Source of the DNA: Miscanthus floridulus
Taxonomy: Eukaryota > Streptophyta > Magnoliopsida > Poales > Poaceae
NCBI RefSeq assembly: GCF_019320115.1
Contig: NC_089581.1
Span: 96,257,316 to 96,321,315 of the forward strand
Direction: 5' to 3'
Length of the DNA stretch: 64,000 nt
The translations under genes were made by a program, and so were the position numbers. Below are positions 47,442 to 58,131 of the stretch, piece by piece. Positions within the stretch are counted from its first letter, which is position 1. Each line of letters opens with the position of its first letter. Under the pieces are notes generated by a model, which saw nothing but the letters and a program-made list of their open reading frames with translations, was not told where the DNA came from and did no database searches.

Positions 47442-47803
47442 CTGGCCAAAATTTGCATGATACGTGAGGCAATCACGGAGTCATCAGGGTCAGCCGACCC
47501 CTATCCGGTTAACATAGCTTGTACCCTGCTCGTGCTAGCAAGAGCCCCTTACAGCACCCTTATGCGGCCGTGGCAATGGAGCCGTGTTATCCCCGATTCT
47601 GCTGCCGCTGTGTAAATATTGGTTTTGTTTTTGTCTGCCCGCCCGGTGAAGAGAATCTAAAAACAATACAGAGCCTTTAGGTGGGATTCTTGATTATTTT
47701 CATAAAATTTCGATTTTAAGCTAAAGAAAACACGTCCATACACTGCATGATATATAGGTTTTTAAAACAAACTGTGCCTTCAGTGTGCCCGATCCACGGG
47801 TTG

Positions 47804-47809
47804 TTTATT
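47804..47809 (-). terminator. Polyadenylation signal of the secreted-peptide gene
   Basis: AATAAA on the minus strand lies about 40 bases after the stop codon at 47848, a normal distance for a plant gene. Confidence 0.6.
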
Positions 47810-47847
47810 AGAGATCAGCAGCAAATATATCGCGCTTGAGATATGAT

Positions 47848-48081
47848 TCAGTGGCAACCCCATATTCCCTTGCAGTCACTGGGGCAGCTATAAGCATAGC
47901 AGAAAGCGCAGGGACTGATCAGCTTGGGGTCAGTCGAAGTCCCGCCGGCGACGATGGTGTAGGCGCCGCCGCCAGCAGCTTCTAGCTGGTGATGGTGAGC
48001 ATTCTCCTTTGCCACAGCCATCGCAAGCAGCTGTCCGGCAACCAAGCATACCAGCAGCAAGCAGCAAGTTGTAGCTGCCAT
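47848..48081 (-). CDS. Small secreted cysteine-rich peptide, unknown function
   Basis: The frame encodes 77 residues from the ATG at 48081. That start has a strong context (A at -3, G at +4) and is followed at once by a signal peptide: MAATTCCLLLVCLVAGQLL, with probable cleavage near AMAVA/KEN. The remaining 50 or so residues have a His/Gly-rich spacer and a compact cysteine-rich end, PCAFCYAYSCPSDCKGIWGC, with five cysteines spaced C-x2-C-x4-C-x3-C-x5-C. In-frame ATGs upstream at 48120 and 48174 would bury the signal peptide behind a charged leader, so I prefer 48081. A TATA box and AATAAA flank it and the frame is clean, so it looks like a live host gene. I know no family with this spacing. 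It is likely secreted as a signalling or defence peptide; that is inference. Confidence 0.7.
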   Translation of the reverse strand: MAATTCCLLLVCLVAGQLLAMAVAKENAHHHQLEAAGGGAYTIVAGGTSTDPKLISPCAFCYAYSCPSDCKGIWGCH

Positions 48082-48433
48082 CGTGCTCCTCTTCAGCACC
48101 ACGCTGCTTTGGGAAGGCATAGTAGTGTTTGATTTTTCAAGTGAAACATGTATATGGATGCCAAGGAAGAACATAAAGAGAGAACAGTCAGCCCAAAAGA
48201 AATGAAGGAAGAAAAAAGAGATAACAGTAAGACACTTATGTGTACATTCAAGTAAACGAGGAAAAAAACTGAGGGCGCACCCTGTGCTTCAGCTAGTAGC
48301 AGTAGCAACGAGGGTGTCTAATTCACTTGGTAGAAATCACGTGCAGTTCACGCTTCACAGCTTCTAATTACTGCTAGTGCCTATGTTGGGATGCTTGCTG
48401 CTGGTTTGCAAGTGGACTGCAGCAGGGGCCTGG

Positions 48434-48441
48434 TATTTATA
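48434..48441 (-). promoter_or_regulatory. TATA box of the secreted-peptide gene
   Basis: TATAAATA on the minus strand lies about 350 bases before the chosen start codon. The leader between them holds a pyrimidine-rich stretch and may contain an intron. A four-codon upstream ORF is also visible. Confidence 0.55.
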
Positions 48442-48499
48442 ATGGGAGATCAACGAAAGGAGTGGCGCCAATGGCCGCCGGAGACGTTAGAAACCAAGA

Positions 48500-49369
48500 T
48501 AGTGAGGTCTTATCTAAGGGCTTAGTTTGGGACAGCTCCAATTGCTTCATTATCCACTAAAATCAGCTCTAGATCCCCTGTTTTTTACCCAAACACCTCT
48601 TCTCCATGGGATCTAAAGTCACAAAAAATCTGGATTTCGGGGCTAGATTCATGGATTCCATGGAGCACCTCAAGGGTGCTTTGAAAACGCAGGTTCCGTA
48701 CATCCTCATGAAGTTGGGGGATAATTACCCACCACTCCCATCCATTACACAACTCAAGCACATACCGGTTCGCCGATTTTTCACTTCTGTTTCCCATCTC
48801 CCTCATCTCGACGCTCGTTCTCCGTCCCCTGCAATAGAGCACGCATGGCTAGGGAGCCACGCCGCCCGCAACCTCTCCATCAACGACCATCCTCCACCGT
48901 CATCGGTGATGGCAAGAGGAGGTAGATCTGGCCTTCCTCAACCTCCCCCACCCCTTTCTTGCTTTATTCCCACGAAAAAAAAAACAGTTCCTAGGGTTGG
49001 GATCTCGAAGTCTTTGTCACCACATTTCGCTAGCAGTGGACCTCGTCTGGCGCTTTTCCCTTCTCCGAGTGGTGGCACATCCTCCTAGCCCAGCGTGGGT
49101 GGGGGCTCGGCCTCCCTTCCCGGCGCGGGTGGGAGCGTGGGCTCCCTGCCCAGCCTTGCGGCTTGGGATGCAATGACAAAGACTATCGGTGTCACAGCTT
49201 GGAATAGCGAGGCTGAGCAAAGCCTTGTCTTTCCCCTAGTACCTGCATCTCAAGGTAGAAGACGTGCTCCGGCTACAAAAAAGAGGGCAAAGGAGGATGA
49301 CGTATGAACATCTCATGCATTTTGTTTGTGTAATTATATTGTTGTGTGGAATTCATGGTTTAGAACTTC
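48500..49369. other. No certain gene; probable 5' part of a Harbinger-type remnant
   Basis: A 160-codon plus-strand frame at 48606-49088 has low-complexity Pro/Ser composition and no domain. The stretch GGCTTAGTTTGGGACAGCTCC near 48518 resembles a transposon end. The segment may be the leader of the Myb/SANT-like remnant that follows. Confidence 0.3.
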
Positions 49370-49812
49370 AAAAAATGTTGTGCGAATCAAGGTCAGGGTG
49401 ATGCTATATATTGATTGGAATGATGAGTGCCACAAGTTAGAAAAGGGAACCTATTTGAACATACTAGGCTTCACCTAGGTATCAGATAGGGGTGATATGA
49501 TTGCATGGAGGAAATTACTAAGGAGGCAAACCGGTGTTGATTGGAACTGGAACAAAGGAACCATCAACATGGACCCTGAGTGGTGGAACAAGATTTAAAA
49601 TGTGAGTGTCTGGTTACAATGCCATGTAAATTTGTTTATTTTACAATGTCATGTATATTTGTTCTTACCTTGACAGTTGATGCAGGAAATCCTTGGAGTT
49701 GGGAAGTTCAAGAAGAGACCTCTTCAAAATGAAGATGACATGAAGCTGGTGTTTGGGGACATCACTAATGAAAAGGAAGACCAATGGAATCCAACTCATA
49801 TAATGTATTAAA
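49370..49812 (+). pseudogene. Myb/SANT-like DNA-binding protein of PIF/Harbinger type, remnant
   Basis: The translation near 49500-49600 reads AWRKLLRRQTGVDWNWNKGT, then INMDPEWWNK. This is the second half of the Myb/SANT-like domain (Myb_DNA-bind_3) found in the accessory ORF of PIF/Harbinger transposons and related plant proteins. After an intron-like gap (GTGAGT near 49601, acceptor GATGCAG near 49686) comes KFKKRPLQNEDDMKLVFGDI, the conserved segment that follows in these proteins. The first half of the domain is broken by TAG stops. No transposase partner is seen in the window. Confidence 0.6.
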
Positions 49813-51776
49813 TGAAGAAGAAGCAAGCATATGTGATAAGGCAAAAAGAGATAAAGAGGAATGAATATAGTTTGGTTTCAAATAGTGGCTTGCTTTGCAT
49901 GGATGAGAAGAGATTGATAAGTTGATTGTTATTGATCAATTATTGAAGGATGAGTCAAGGTATGTCGATGAAAGGTCAAAAGGGAAAAGAGACAATATAT
50001 ATTGGATATAAGATGGTCTCAATATTGGTTTGCCTATATGGATGATGAAGACTTGGAAAATCACTATGCATTGATAATGATCAAGCTAGAAGTATGAAGA
50101 ATGAATATCAACAATAATGTCATTACAGAAATAGCAAGCCAAGGTGAGAATTATAATGAGACATGAGTGGTTGCATATGGATTTGTCTCGCATGGAAAGC
50201 TTGCTAAAGGAAGTCAAGTATGATGATGATAGCGTTTATATTTATCAAAAGAGAAGTGGTGAAGCTTGAATGATCTCAAGATTGATATAACTAAGGATAT
50301 TCAAGCAAGGGTTGTGATATCGAATATAGATATTGAGATGAATACTAAGTGAAGTGTGTCAAGCCAATATGAATATATAGGATATAAGGAATCATGAATT
50401 GGCTAGACCATATTGTTGTTGATTCATATATGTCAATATATGTGATCAAAAGAAATAGACATCAAATGAATGCTAAATGTTGTTTCATGATATAATGTGA
50501 CTTGAGAATGGCTTGAGAGGGTGAAAATAGCAAGAAAAGTGCTTTAAAGGACCAAACAAGGGTAAAGGACAAGTGAGGGATTAGACGTTGATGGACCAAG
50601 GCTGCAGTAAAGAAGACAGTACTTAGATTGAGTCAACATACTACTCAAGCTATGAGGAGTCATACTATGTGAAGGATCAAATCATTATTGAATCATATGT
50701 GGAAGTGACTTGAAGCCATGAATGGAATTGTCATGTGTTGGAATGGTTCAAGTCACATGCTCAAGGTTGGTTTGCTCAAAGAATGAGACAAACATGGTTG
50801 CAAGCCCTTATGAAGATATACTGAGAAGAAATGGCATATGAAGGCATTAAATACTCAAGTGGTTGAAATAGACACATCCTTTTGATGTTGAGTAGTATAG
50901 GTATGTTGTACTACCAAGCGGTTGCAACACAAATAGTTAGACAAGTCACAAGTGTTGAAACTAACCAAACCCCAACTGCCAACATGAGAGAAACAATGGT
51001 GCAACACTTGCGCTTGTTGATTTTGGGGGTTGTTCTTGATTGGGTTGGATAGCCCTCTAAACAAGCTTTCCGGAAAGTCCAAGTCCATGATCATCAAAAT
51101 CATAGTTTGGAGATAAGAGTTATGGTGTTTTTCGTGCGATGACCTATGCTATTTTTCAGAGTTGTGAAAGGGTCCATGGAATTATGTAGAAGTTTGGTGC
51201 AACTAAAGTTCCACACTTTGTAGGGTTAATGGCTAGTTTTTGGGGTGTGGGTATATATACCCATCCCACGGCCCTTGGAGAGGTTGCTGACCTCCTGGTG
51301 GTTGCTAGAGCCTTTGTGAGATGTATGAGACTCTCCCCAACGCCTCTCAATGTGAGAGTCTATGATTAAGTGTTGCGTTCATAGACCTGGAGTTACGGAG
51401 CAATTGAGGGTGAACCAAACCTTAGCTTGAGAACTTGTTGGGCTTCATCAATCTTTTGTAAAGCATTTGTTGCTCTTGGAGGGAAGACTCCTCTAGACGG
51501 CTAGGCATGGTTCGGCAAGCTCCCGTCCTTGTGGTGAGACATAGGAATGTTTGTGAGGGCTATGATTTTGCCAACGAAAGGAAAAAATTAACTAGTGAGG
51601 ATGAGGAAAGTGGTCATGAGGGACCTGGTACGAGCATGAGATTTGTGAGTTGCTCACCACCACCTCAACAGAGACGTAGGGTTCAAGTGGGAGCCTGAAC
51701 TTTGGTGAAACAAATCGCTTGTCTCCCTTGTGCTTTGAATTGCAACATCTGCTTTCCACTTGACCTCCTTAGTTGA
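49813..51776. other. AT-rich unassigned DNA, possibly an LTR
   Basis: No protein is supported. Near 51250 a GTATATATACCC box is followed by a short GC-richer leader, a pattern seen in LTR promoters, but I could not find LTR ends. A 63-codon frame at 51507-51698 (MVRQAPVLVVRHRNV) has no recognised domain. Confidence 0.3.
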
Positions 51777-51788
51777 CTAGTATAATGC

Positions 51789-51805
51789 CCGTGCTAATGC
51801 TACGG
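51789..51805 (-). repeat. Helitron 3' hairpin
   Basis: CCGTGC-TAAT-GCTACGG on the plus strand pairs with one bulged base and lies 8 bases from CTAG. Confidence 0.65.
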
Positions 51806-51848
51806 TGACATTTGGTAATCCAAATCAAATAACAAAAAGTGATTTACC

Positions 51849-52140
51849 TGCATAATACTTAGTTTGAAAAGATCTGGATCCAATATTACTATGGAAACAC
51901 CTATCTCTTTGTCAAAGAGAGCTTTATTCATGGATTCAACAATATCATTATAAGACAAGACTCTTGACACAAAACTAGAAATAATACTCCGTCTTTGACA
52001 CGACATATTGGCAAAGTGTGCACGCTCATGCACAACTTTATTTCACTCAACTTGAAACTTCTCAATTCTTGAGCTTTGCAGCTACTGGCCTTCCTGCTGA
52101 GGTCATGGGCGATCGATGCCACCAAGGAGCGATCAGGTTG
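51849..52140 (-). pseudogene. Captured gene fragment, unidentified
   Basis: Two exon-like pieces on the minus strand: one around 52090-52140 (DRSLVASIAHDLSRKAS) and one around 51850-52037 (HERAHFANMSCQRRS, then MNKALFDKEIGVSIVI), which ends at a donor-like CAGGTAAAT. Composition is that of a normal globular protein, and both pieces lie in the Helitron. I do not recognise the parent gene. Confidence 0.4.
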
Positions 52141-52557
52141 TACTTGCACGTGTCAACAAAAGAAACAAAATAAAGAAAACTCACGAACTATTAGACTTGA
52201 GCATGTTGCAGCTTCTGTTCCAGCTTCTATCATATCCCCTCCAAGCATGCTGCAACTTCTGCTTCCTCAACATCCCTACGATGTTACACAGATCACGCCA
52301 CCCAGTTAATTTTGGTAGCCCATCTCTTATCTCCAGACTATAATGTCTATTACACTCAATAGCAGCCAGATAAGCTAGAATTTGTTTGCATTATTTTTGC
52401 ACTCCATAATTGCAGAAAAGAAAATTCCTAGTTGCCATTTAAAACACTAACAAGTTATCCAATCACACGCTCTACCACAAACTTATACACGCCTGAAGGA
52501 ACCAACTCTCGTGTACACAAGCAATTGCACCTTTTACACAAAATTTGCTAATGAACA

Positions 52558-52612
52558 TACAACAACAACAACAAAGCATTTTAGTCCCAAACAAGTTGGG
52601 GTAGGATGCTAA
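52558..52612 (-). repeat. RTE-type LINE 3' tail
   Basis: On the minus strand CCCCAACTTGTTTGGGACTA is followed by a TTGTTGTTGTTG run. This is the familiar 3' end of plant RTE-clade LINEs, here a very short, old copy. Confidence 0.55.
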
Positions 52613-52906
52613 TTAACATACCAAAGAAAAAAAATATTATCAGCAGGTGTTTAAAAAAAAGATAGTTAGCACCAGTTTCTACCTAGGAACAATTAATGCA
52701 TTGGTATTGATTTTGAAAATAGAAACAAACATTACTTTACAGCCCGAGCGGCGCTAATTCAACAACAACCACGACAATACTACACGTGATTGCACACATT
52801 TGTTTCGCATAGAGTAGTGCAAGAGATTATATAATTTGGCCAAAGTTCAATATAGGGCAAACCAAAAAAAAAATGCCCCAACGGAGACCTTGCCGTGGAG
52901 CGATGG

Positions 52907-53342
52907 TTAGGCATCAAACCTGTACACCCTCCTCCGCACCACAAGGTCCTCAATTCTTTCTAGGCCTTCGATTATGCAAAAGTTGTACCAAATAAACCTA
53001 ATTGAGCCTGTAAGATAGCAGCAGTATTGAAATGACAGTATTTGGGAATGCCTCGAACCTTCGTGGGGCTTTGTGGACTGTTCCTCCATGACAAGCACCA
53101 CTTCGTCCACGTTAGGATCATTGCAGCTCTTAACCAAAACAACTACAGACCCTGTGGTTGCATAAGAAGAATCAGCTGTGCATTGAATAAATAAGATCAA
53201 TGACTGCTTAGGAACAATACCTAACAGTAAATTTTGAATTAGAGTGCAAAAATAAATTTCAGGAAATTTCACCTTCCTCACCCTCCTCCAGTTCATCCTC
53301 ATTGTTGTCTCCTTCAAAAACATTCTGCAACGCCATTTCCAT
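52907..53342 (-). pseudogene. Captured gene fragment with three exon-like pieces
   Basis: The first piece starts at the ATG at 53342 (MEMALQNVFEGDNNEDELEE) and ends at a donor-like GGTGAAAT near 53270. The second (about 53070-53152) follows an acceptor-like CAACCACAG and reads SVVVLVKSCNDPNVDEVVLV. The third (52910-53009) follows TCTTACAG and reads IRFIWYNFCIIEGLERIEDL, ending in a stop. Intron-like boundaries suggest a genomic copy of a real gene, but I cannot name it. Confidence 0.45.
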
Positions 53343-53621
53343 GCTAACACAATAGTACTACTGTCAAACAATTGATTCTTTTCATGTCACCACTGATCCA
53401 TTATTTGTGGCAACTCACAAACAAAGTACCAAGAGATTTACCGGTTTCAAAAAACAGCAAACATTTATGCTCCTGAGATCCCCTATCTACACCTAACATT
53501 ACCTTTCCAAGAAAGAGATGAAAAAAATATCTATATCCTCCTAGAGAATCCAAACCATCGAACCACCATGACTTCAAACAAAAAAGGAAAACCAAAAAGG
53601 AATTAGGACAAATGAGAACTC

Positions 53622-53841
53622 ATAGCTGCTTCTCCTCGACGACGATGAAGTCGGCGAAGGACCCAAGTTCGGCAAAGGAGCAGGCGTGGTCGCCGGGTCC
53701 GACTGCGTAGACCACGCCAGAGTAGTCGGATCCAGGCACCAACGACAGAGGGGGCCGCTCCAAGTACTTGTCCTACACCTGGAGGAACGTGGCAAAGTAG
53801 AGTCTAGTTGCCGCGACTCGTACTCCTACTCGGACAGCCAT
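53622..53841 (-). pseudogene. Quinone oxidoreductase (zinc-type dehydrogenase family) fragment
   Basis: The minus-strand translation from 53841 reads VRVAATRLYFATFLQV, a TAG, then PPLSLVPGSDYSGVVYAVGP and SFAELGSFADFIVVEEKQL. This is the N-terminal substrate/nucleotide-binding start of NADPH:quinone oxidoreductase-like proteins (medium-chain dehydrogenase family). The usual FxxGDRV segment is shortened, and the rest of the protein is absent. About 250 bases of GC-rich sequence upstream (53842-54110) may be the parent gene's 5' region. It is a partial, non-functional copy inside the Helitron. Confidence 0.75.
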
Positions 53842-54197
53842 CGCCGACGAGATCTCCGGCAACGGGGAGGCTTGAGCCGAACAACGCGGCCAGGGTGGCC
53901 CGCACTGCCCATGAAGCCACACGCGGAGGTGGCGGTGCGTGGGCGGGGCCGGCATGCGCGACCTGGCGAGGGCCGCTATTGCACGCCCTGGGCAGCCTGA
54001 GGAGGGCCACCGAGAGGCCTAGAGATGGGCAGCGAGAGCCACCAGCGGAGAAGATCCGACGGGGTAGCGGCGGGGAACCCTAGTCACAAGTCACGGGACA
54101 GGGAGGGGAGAGGATGATGTTTCATTTTTTCGGAGACGAATTCATATTGAAATTTTTTGTGTACATTTTTCTAAGTGCACAATGATCGGAGGCTCTC

Positions 54198-55761
54198 TGA
54201 AAGGATCAAGATGCCCAAGAGGGGGGAGGTGAATTGGGCTAATTCTAAAAAAAATTCAATAATTAAGCCCTACACTTAGCCCATTTCACCCCCTTGTCCT
54301 AGAAGTGTTTCTATTGTTCTACCACACAAAAGTTTTGCACCCTAGGTTCCAATCCTACTCTAGCATGGCAATTCTAAGAATGTAAAGACATGAATTGAAT
54401 TGCTCAAATGTAAATGCTCAAAGTAAAGAGAAGGAGAGGAACGGGGCGATGTTTTTCCGAGGTATCGGAGAGTCGCCACACCTCACTAGTCCTTGTTGGA
54501 GCACCCGCACAAGGTTGTAGCTCCCCCTCGATCCACGCAAGGATCCAGTGCTCTCTACGGGTTGATTCTTTGACACTCCGTTGTGGTGAATCATCCACAA
54601 CCGCTCACACCATGACTAGGGTCATCCACAAGCTTCATCGGATAATCACCAAAGCTTCCAATCACCACCGAGCAGTCTAGATGATGTCGATCACCAAGAG
54701 TAACAAGCACAAACTCTCACTTGACCAGGACAAGCCTAACACGAAAGATGGATGCACACTTGCTATTCCCTATGCAATAATGAGGTCCTTAATCTTGGAT
54801 TATCAAATCTCAATCACCCTACTAGGCTCTTGCTCTCCCTTGCACTCTAAAGGTGTTTCTCAGCTGAACAAATGGACAAGAGGGCTAAGTTGGATGAGTA
54901 GAAGAAGTATATATACTCCCCACTTTAAAATATAACCATTATTGTCCAACTCAACAGTTTCGGGGTGACCGGACGCGTCCAGTTAGTAGCCAACGGCTAT
55001 GTGGAATCAGCCTGTTAGGGAAGGTTGTTGGGGTGACCTAACACTGGCCAGCGTCCGGTCAACATCCACCGAACGTAGGCGGTCAGGAATTTTGGTCTCT
55101 GGACCCTCTCTGATGCTACAAACTCAGTGTCCGGTCGTTTATTGTTTAGCGTCTGGTCCTCCCTGACGGTGAGGCCCTACTGCTATAGACATGACTAGAG
55201 GTGCATCCGGTTCCAATCACTGTGCAGCATCCGATCGCTCCTCGGCTTCTACTATGCGCGTTGATCACTGACCGGACGCAGCACCTGTGAGTCCTGTCAT
55301 CACTAAAACAGCGTCCGGTCAACATTTGACCCTCCATTCACTTCCAATTCAAAATCCTTTGTGAATGAGGTTGACTCCAATTTATCTTTGGACTATTCCT
55401 GAGCTACCTAATGCTAAGTTTGACAAGTGTGCACCACACCTAACCCATTAGACTCACCTAGGTCAAGCTACTAGTTCATACCCCCCTTAATAGTATGACC
55501 AAATGAAAAACAAAGTCCTAAACTACTCTAAGTGTTTCTCTAATGCCAAATGACACTTAGAACTAGTCCGTCCTTAACCTTATCATCCAACCTTTGAAAA
55601 CCAAAATGATTTCCATTGATAGGGGCATGAAAACCATAATTGCCCAACCAATCATCATTACCATGACTAACTCAAGTTGCCTCTGCAAAACATACGTTAG
55701 TAACAGTAATCTCGTGTCGTCATTAATTACTGAAAGCCAACTAGGGGCCTAGATATTTTCA
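54198..55761 (-). repeat. SIRE copy 2, 3' LTR
   Basis: It is 1564 bases long. On the minus strand it starts TGAAAATATCTAGG and ends CTTGATCCTTTCA. It holds palindrome variants at 54960-55330. It is related to the copy 1 LTRs but clearly more divergent from them than they are from each other. Confidence 0.9.
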
Positions 55762-55762
55762 A

Positions 55763-55779
55763 TCTCCCCCTTTTTGGTG
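55763..55779 (-). promoter_or_regulatory. Polypurine tract of SIRE copy 2
   Basis: CCAAAAAGGGGGAGA on the minus strand lies directly before the 3' LTR, as in copy 1. Confidence 0.8.
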
Positions 55780-56854
55780 ATTTATGACAAACACAACCTC
55801 GAGTATGTATAAGAGATGTGTGAGGTTTTCAACATGCTTGATTCACAATTAACAATAAGAACAAAAGGGGTTAGGCATTCTTATATGATCCAAGCCAATG
55901 GAATGTGCTCACAAGATATGAGATACGTATGAGTACACAAAGTAAAGCTCATTTGTATCGGAGTAAAATACGGAAGCAAAGCAAATGAGCATAACAAAGT
56001 GACATGACATATATATCAAAGTAGAGAGCACACATGTCACATAAGTTTCACAATCACACATATATCACATATAACACAATGCATGACAGTAAACATGAAT
56101 GCGTGAAGTATTACACACAAAAGATCATGAATGCATGAAATATCACACACAAAAGATTGAGTCCATCTTACAAGCTCCCCCTAAATCTAACATAATCGCT
56201 CCCTCTCCCCCTTTGGCGTCAAGCACCAAAACCTAAGGGTCAGATGGTGGGGTAGAAGCAGACAAGTCGGGCACTGAGGTGCAGTGAGAGATCTAAAAAT
56301 GAGTTGCATCATCCTCAGACCCTAAACTCTGAGCGGTCAAACCCTCTGTCACTGGAAGGGGAGGTTAAGTGGTCTGGGTCTACTCGGTGGACTCGATAGC
56401 TGGGTCGGCTTATGGTAACGCTGAAGCTGTGGTAGTAGCCTGACCCTGTGGCTCAGAAGATGTCATTGTAGGAAGTGGAGCCACAACTACCGCTATCGCT
56501 GTCTCTATGTCATCTCTCTTGTGCTTCTTCTTTGAAGTGGTTTTCTTTGGCCCCTTTCCCTTTTCCTACTCTGTTAGGTGAGGCGGATGCCTCTCATCAT
56601 CGCCAGGGTATTCTAGAGGTAAGTGAAGTATACATAACTTACTAGAGGTAAGTGAAGTATACATAACTACCACTGCCTCACTGCCTAACTTGCTGCACAT
56701 GATAGAATAGGAAGTATACATAAGCAACATTATATTCTAGAGGTAAGTGAAGCCTTACTAGAAGCAAAGAATATGGGGTAAGAGAGTGAATGGCATGACT
56801 GGCTACTTGGCAAATCCCTATGAAAAGGTAAGAACTGAATGCTGAGGGCACCAC
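55780..56854 (-). pseudogene. SIRE copy 2 envelope-like remnant
   Basis: Around 56210-56260 the minus strand matches the end of the copy 1 envelope-like ORF (the FDAKGG-type stretch). A serine/proline-rich segment lies at 56260-56580. The central globular part found in copy 1 is absent, so roughly 2 kb is missing. At 56620-56760 a short unit AGAGGTAAGTGAAGTATACA is repeated two to three times near the deletion. Confidence 0.55.
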
Positions 56855-57364
56855 TCAATCAAGGTAATGTTCCTGGAAAGTGAAGACTGCAGCCAAGAGG
56901 AGGTTGCGCGAGGTTGCTGGAGCCGAGGGAGTCGATGTCGAGGAAGAAGAAGTCTCTAGTGGCAGCGGCGCACACGGTGAGCGGCACGGACATGACCTGG
57001 TCGATGTGGCAAGGGCACAGTGTAGCTGTGGACACAGCAAGCATGAGCGCAACAAAGGAGTGCGCGCATGGCATGTGGGAGCAGTGGCGTAGGCATGATG
57101 GGGGGAAGCACGGTGGCTGGAGAGGGCGCGGTGCGCAGAAGCGAAGGCACAGGCTTGGCGAGGGACGCACAATGGCCGAAGAGGGCGTGGTTGTAGGAGA
57201 GGCGCAACGGTGGCGGCAGTTAGGGTTAGAGTGGCGGTGGCGCGACAGACAGAGTGAAGAGAACTAGCGTGGTTAAGAGAGAAAAAGGAGGGTGGGCGCC
57301 ATGTGTCAATCGGGATTTGAAACAGATCGTGCGAACACAGTTGCAACCGGATGCACTTATACAA
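56855..57364 (-). other. GC-rich leader of envelope-like region, copy 2
   Basis: A 169-codon frame rich in Ser, Pro, Ala, Cys and His has no domain and corresponds in place to 30520-30900 of copy 1. It is probably untranslated leader and not a protein. Confidence 0.4.
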
Positions 57365-58131
57365 ATGACCTGACGTTGCTCCTCTAGAGTTCGATCACAA
57401 ATACAGAGCTCTAGAACACCTTAGACAGGGACCGGATGTGTCCGTGGCAATGTGACCAGACGTAGATCTGAGTCCGGTCAATCCTGTGTTCCATCTCGCG
57501 CTAACCGGACACGAATTTCAACTTGTCAACGGATGCATGTGAAACACTGTTTATCATTCGGTCCCTCTTTAGGTACTATATCTCCTCCTGATGTACTGAC
57601 CGAATGTAGCAATGGATGTGCCTAATCCCTGTGTCTGGTCCCTCTTCAGCTATGTTTACTCCTCCTTTCTTCGCGACACTTTCTCCCAATCAAGTCTGAA
57701 CTTCAATAAGATCCAAATAAATACCAATTGGGACAGATATGAGAGACCTCTCTCAGACCCTCAAGATTTTTAAAATAATTTGCCTTCGGCTATAATCCTT
57801 TTTAGGAAAATAGGCAACAAACGGGGCGAGGAGCAACATGTGGCCACACAATAGGATTTGTAACAAATAGGGGCTTCAAATGCTCTCCATATTTATGGAT
57901 GAATGCAGCGGATGCTCAAAAGATAACCGAAAAGAAACGGTAAGGCAACACACATGCATATGCAATGCAATACTTGAAAGAAAATCTAGTTGCTTGTCAA
58001 GTTTGATCCAAGGTTAAGCTTTTTCACACGTTTTTCGGTGGTTATCTTAATGATGTTAGACAAGCCCTAAGTGCATTACTAAAAATTAAACATGTTTTAT
58101 ATTACAATGCAATGCAAGGGACAACACAAGC
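57365..58131 (-). other. Post-pol spacer of SIRE copy 2
   Basis: This is non-coding and carries decayed CCGGACG/CGTCCGG motifs at 57425-57660. It is the equivalent of 29839-30520 in copy 1. Confidence 0.6.

Larger units (their letters stand above)
51777..54197 (-). mobile_element. Helitron-like element carrying host gene fragments
   Basis: Read on the minus strand the left end is a Helitron 3' terminus. ACCGTAGCATTAGCACGGGC forms a short hairpin (stem CCGT-GC with GCACGG, loop ATTA) about ten bases before CTAG at 51777-51780, and the next base is T. This matches the ACGGGC-hairpin/CTAG ends of grass Helitrons. There is no terminal inverted repeat. Three or more exon-like gene fragments lie inside, all on the minus strand. 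The 5' TC terminus was not identified, so the right boundary is only where the next element begins. Confidence 0.65.

Noticed and set aside
47848..48081. Secreted peptide as a cyclotide or alpha-hairpinin
   Set aside because: Cyclotides need six cysteines in another spacing, and alpha-hairpinins need two C-x3-C motifs. Here the spacing is C-x2-C-x4-C-x3-C-x5-C.
48606..49088. 160-codon plus-strand frame as a host gene
   Set aside because: Low-complexity Pro/Ser content, no domain and no clear gene signals. It may be only the leader of the adjacent remnant.
56855..57364. 169-codon minus-strand frame as an envelope-like protein
   Set aside because: Its position matches the GC-rich leader of copy 1, where no frame is conserved.
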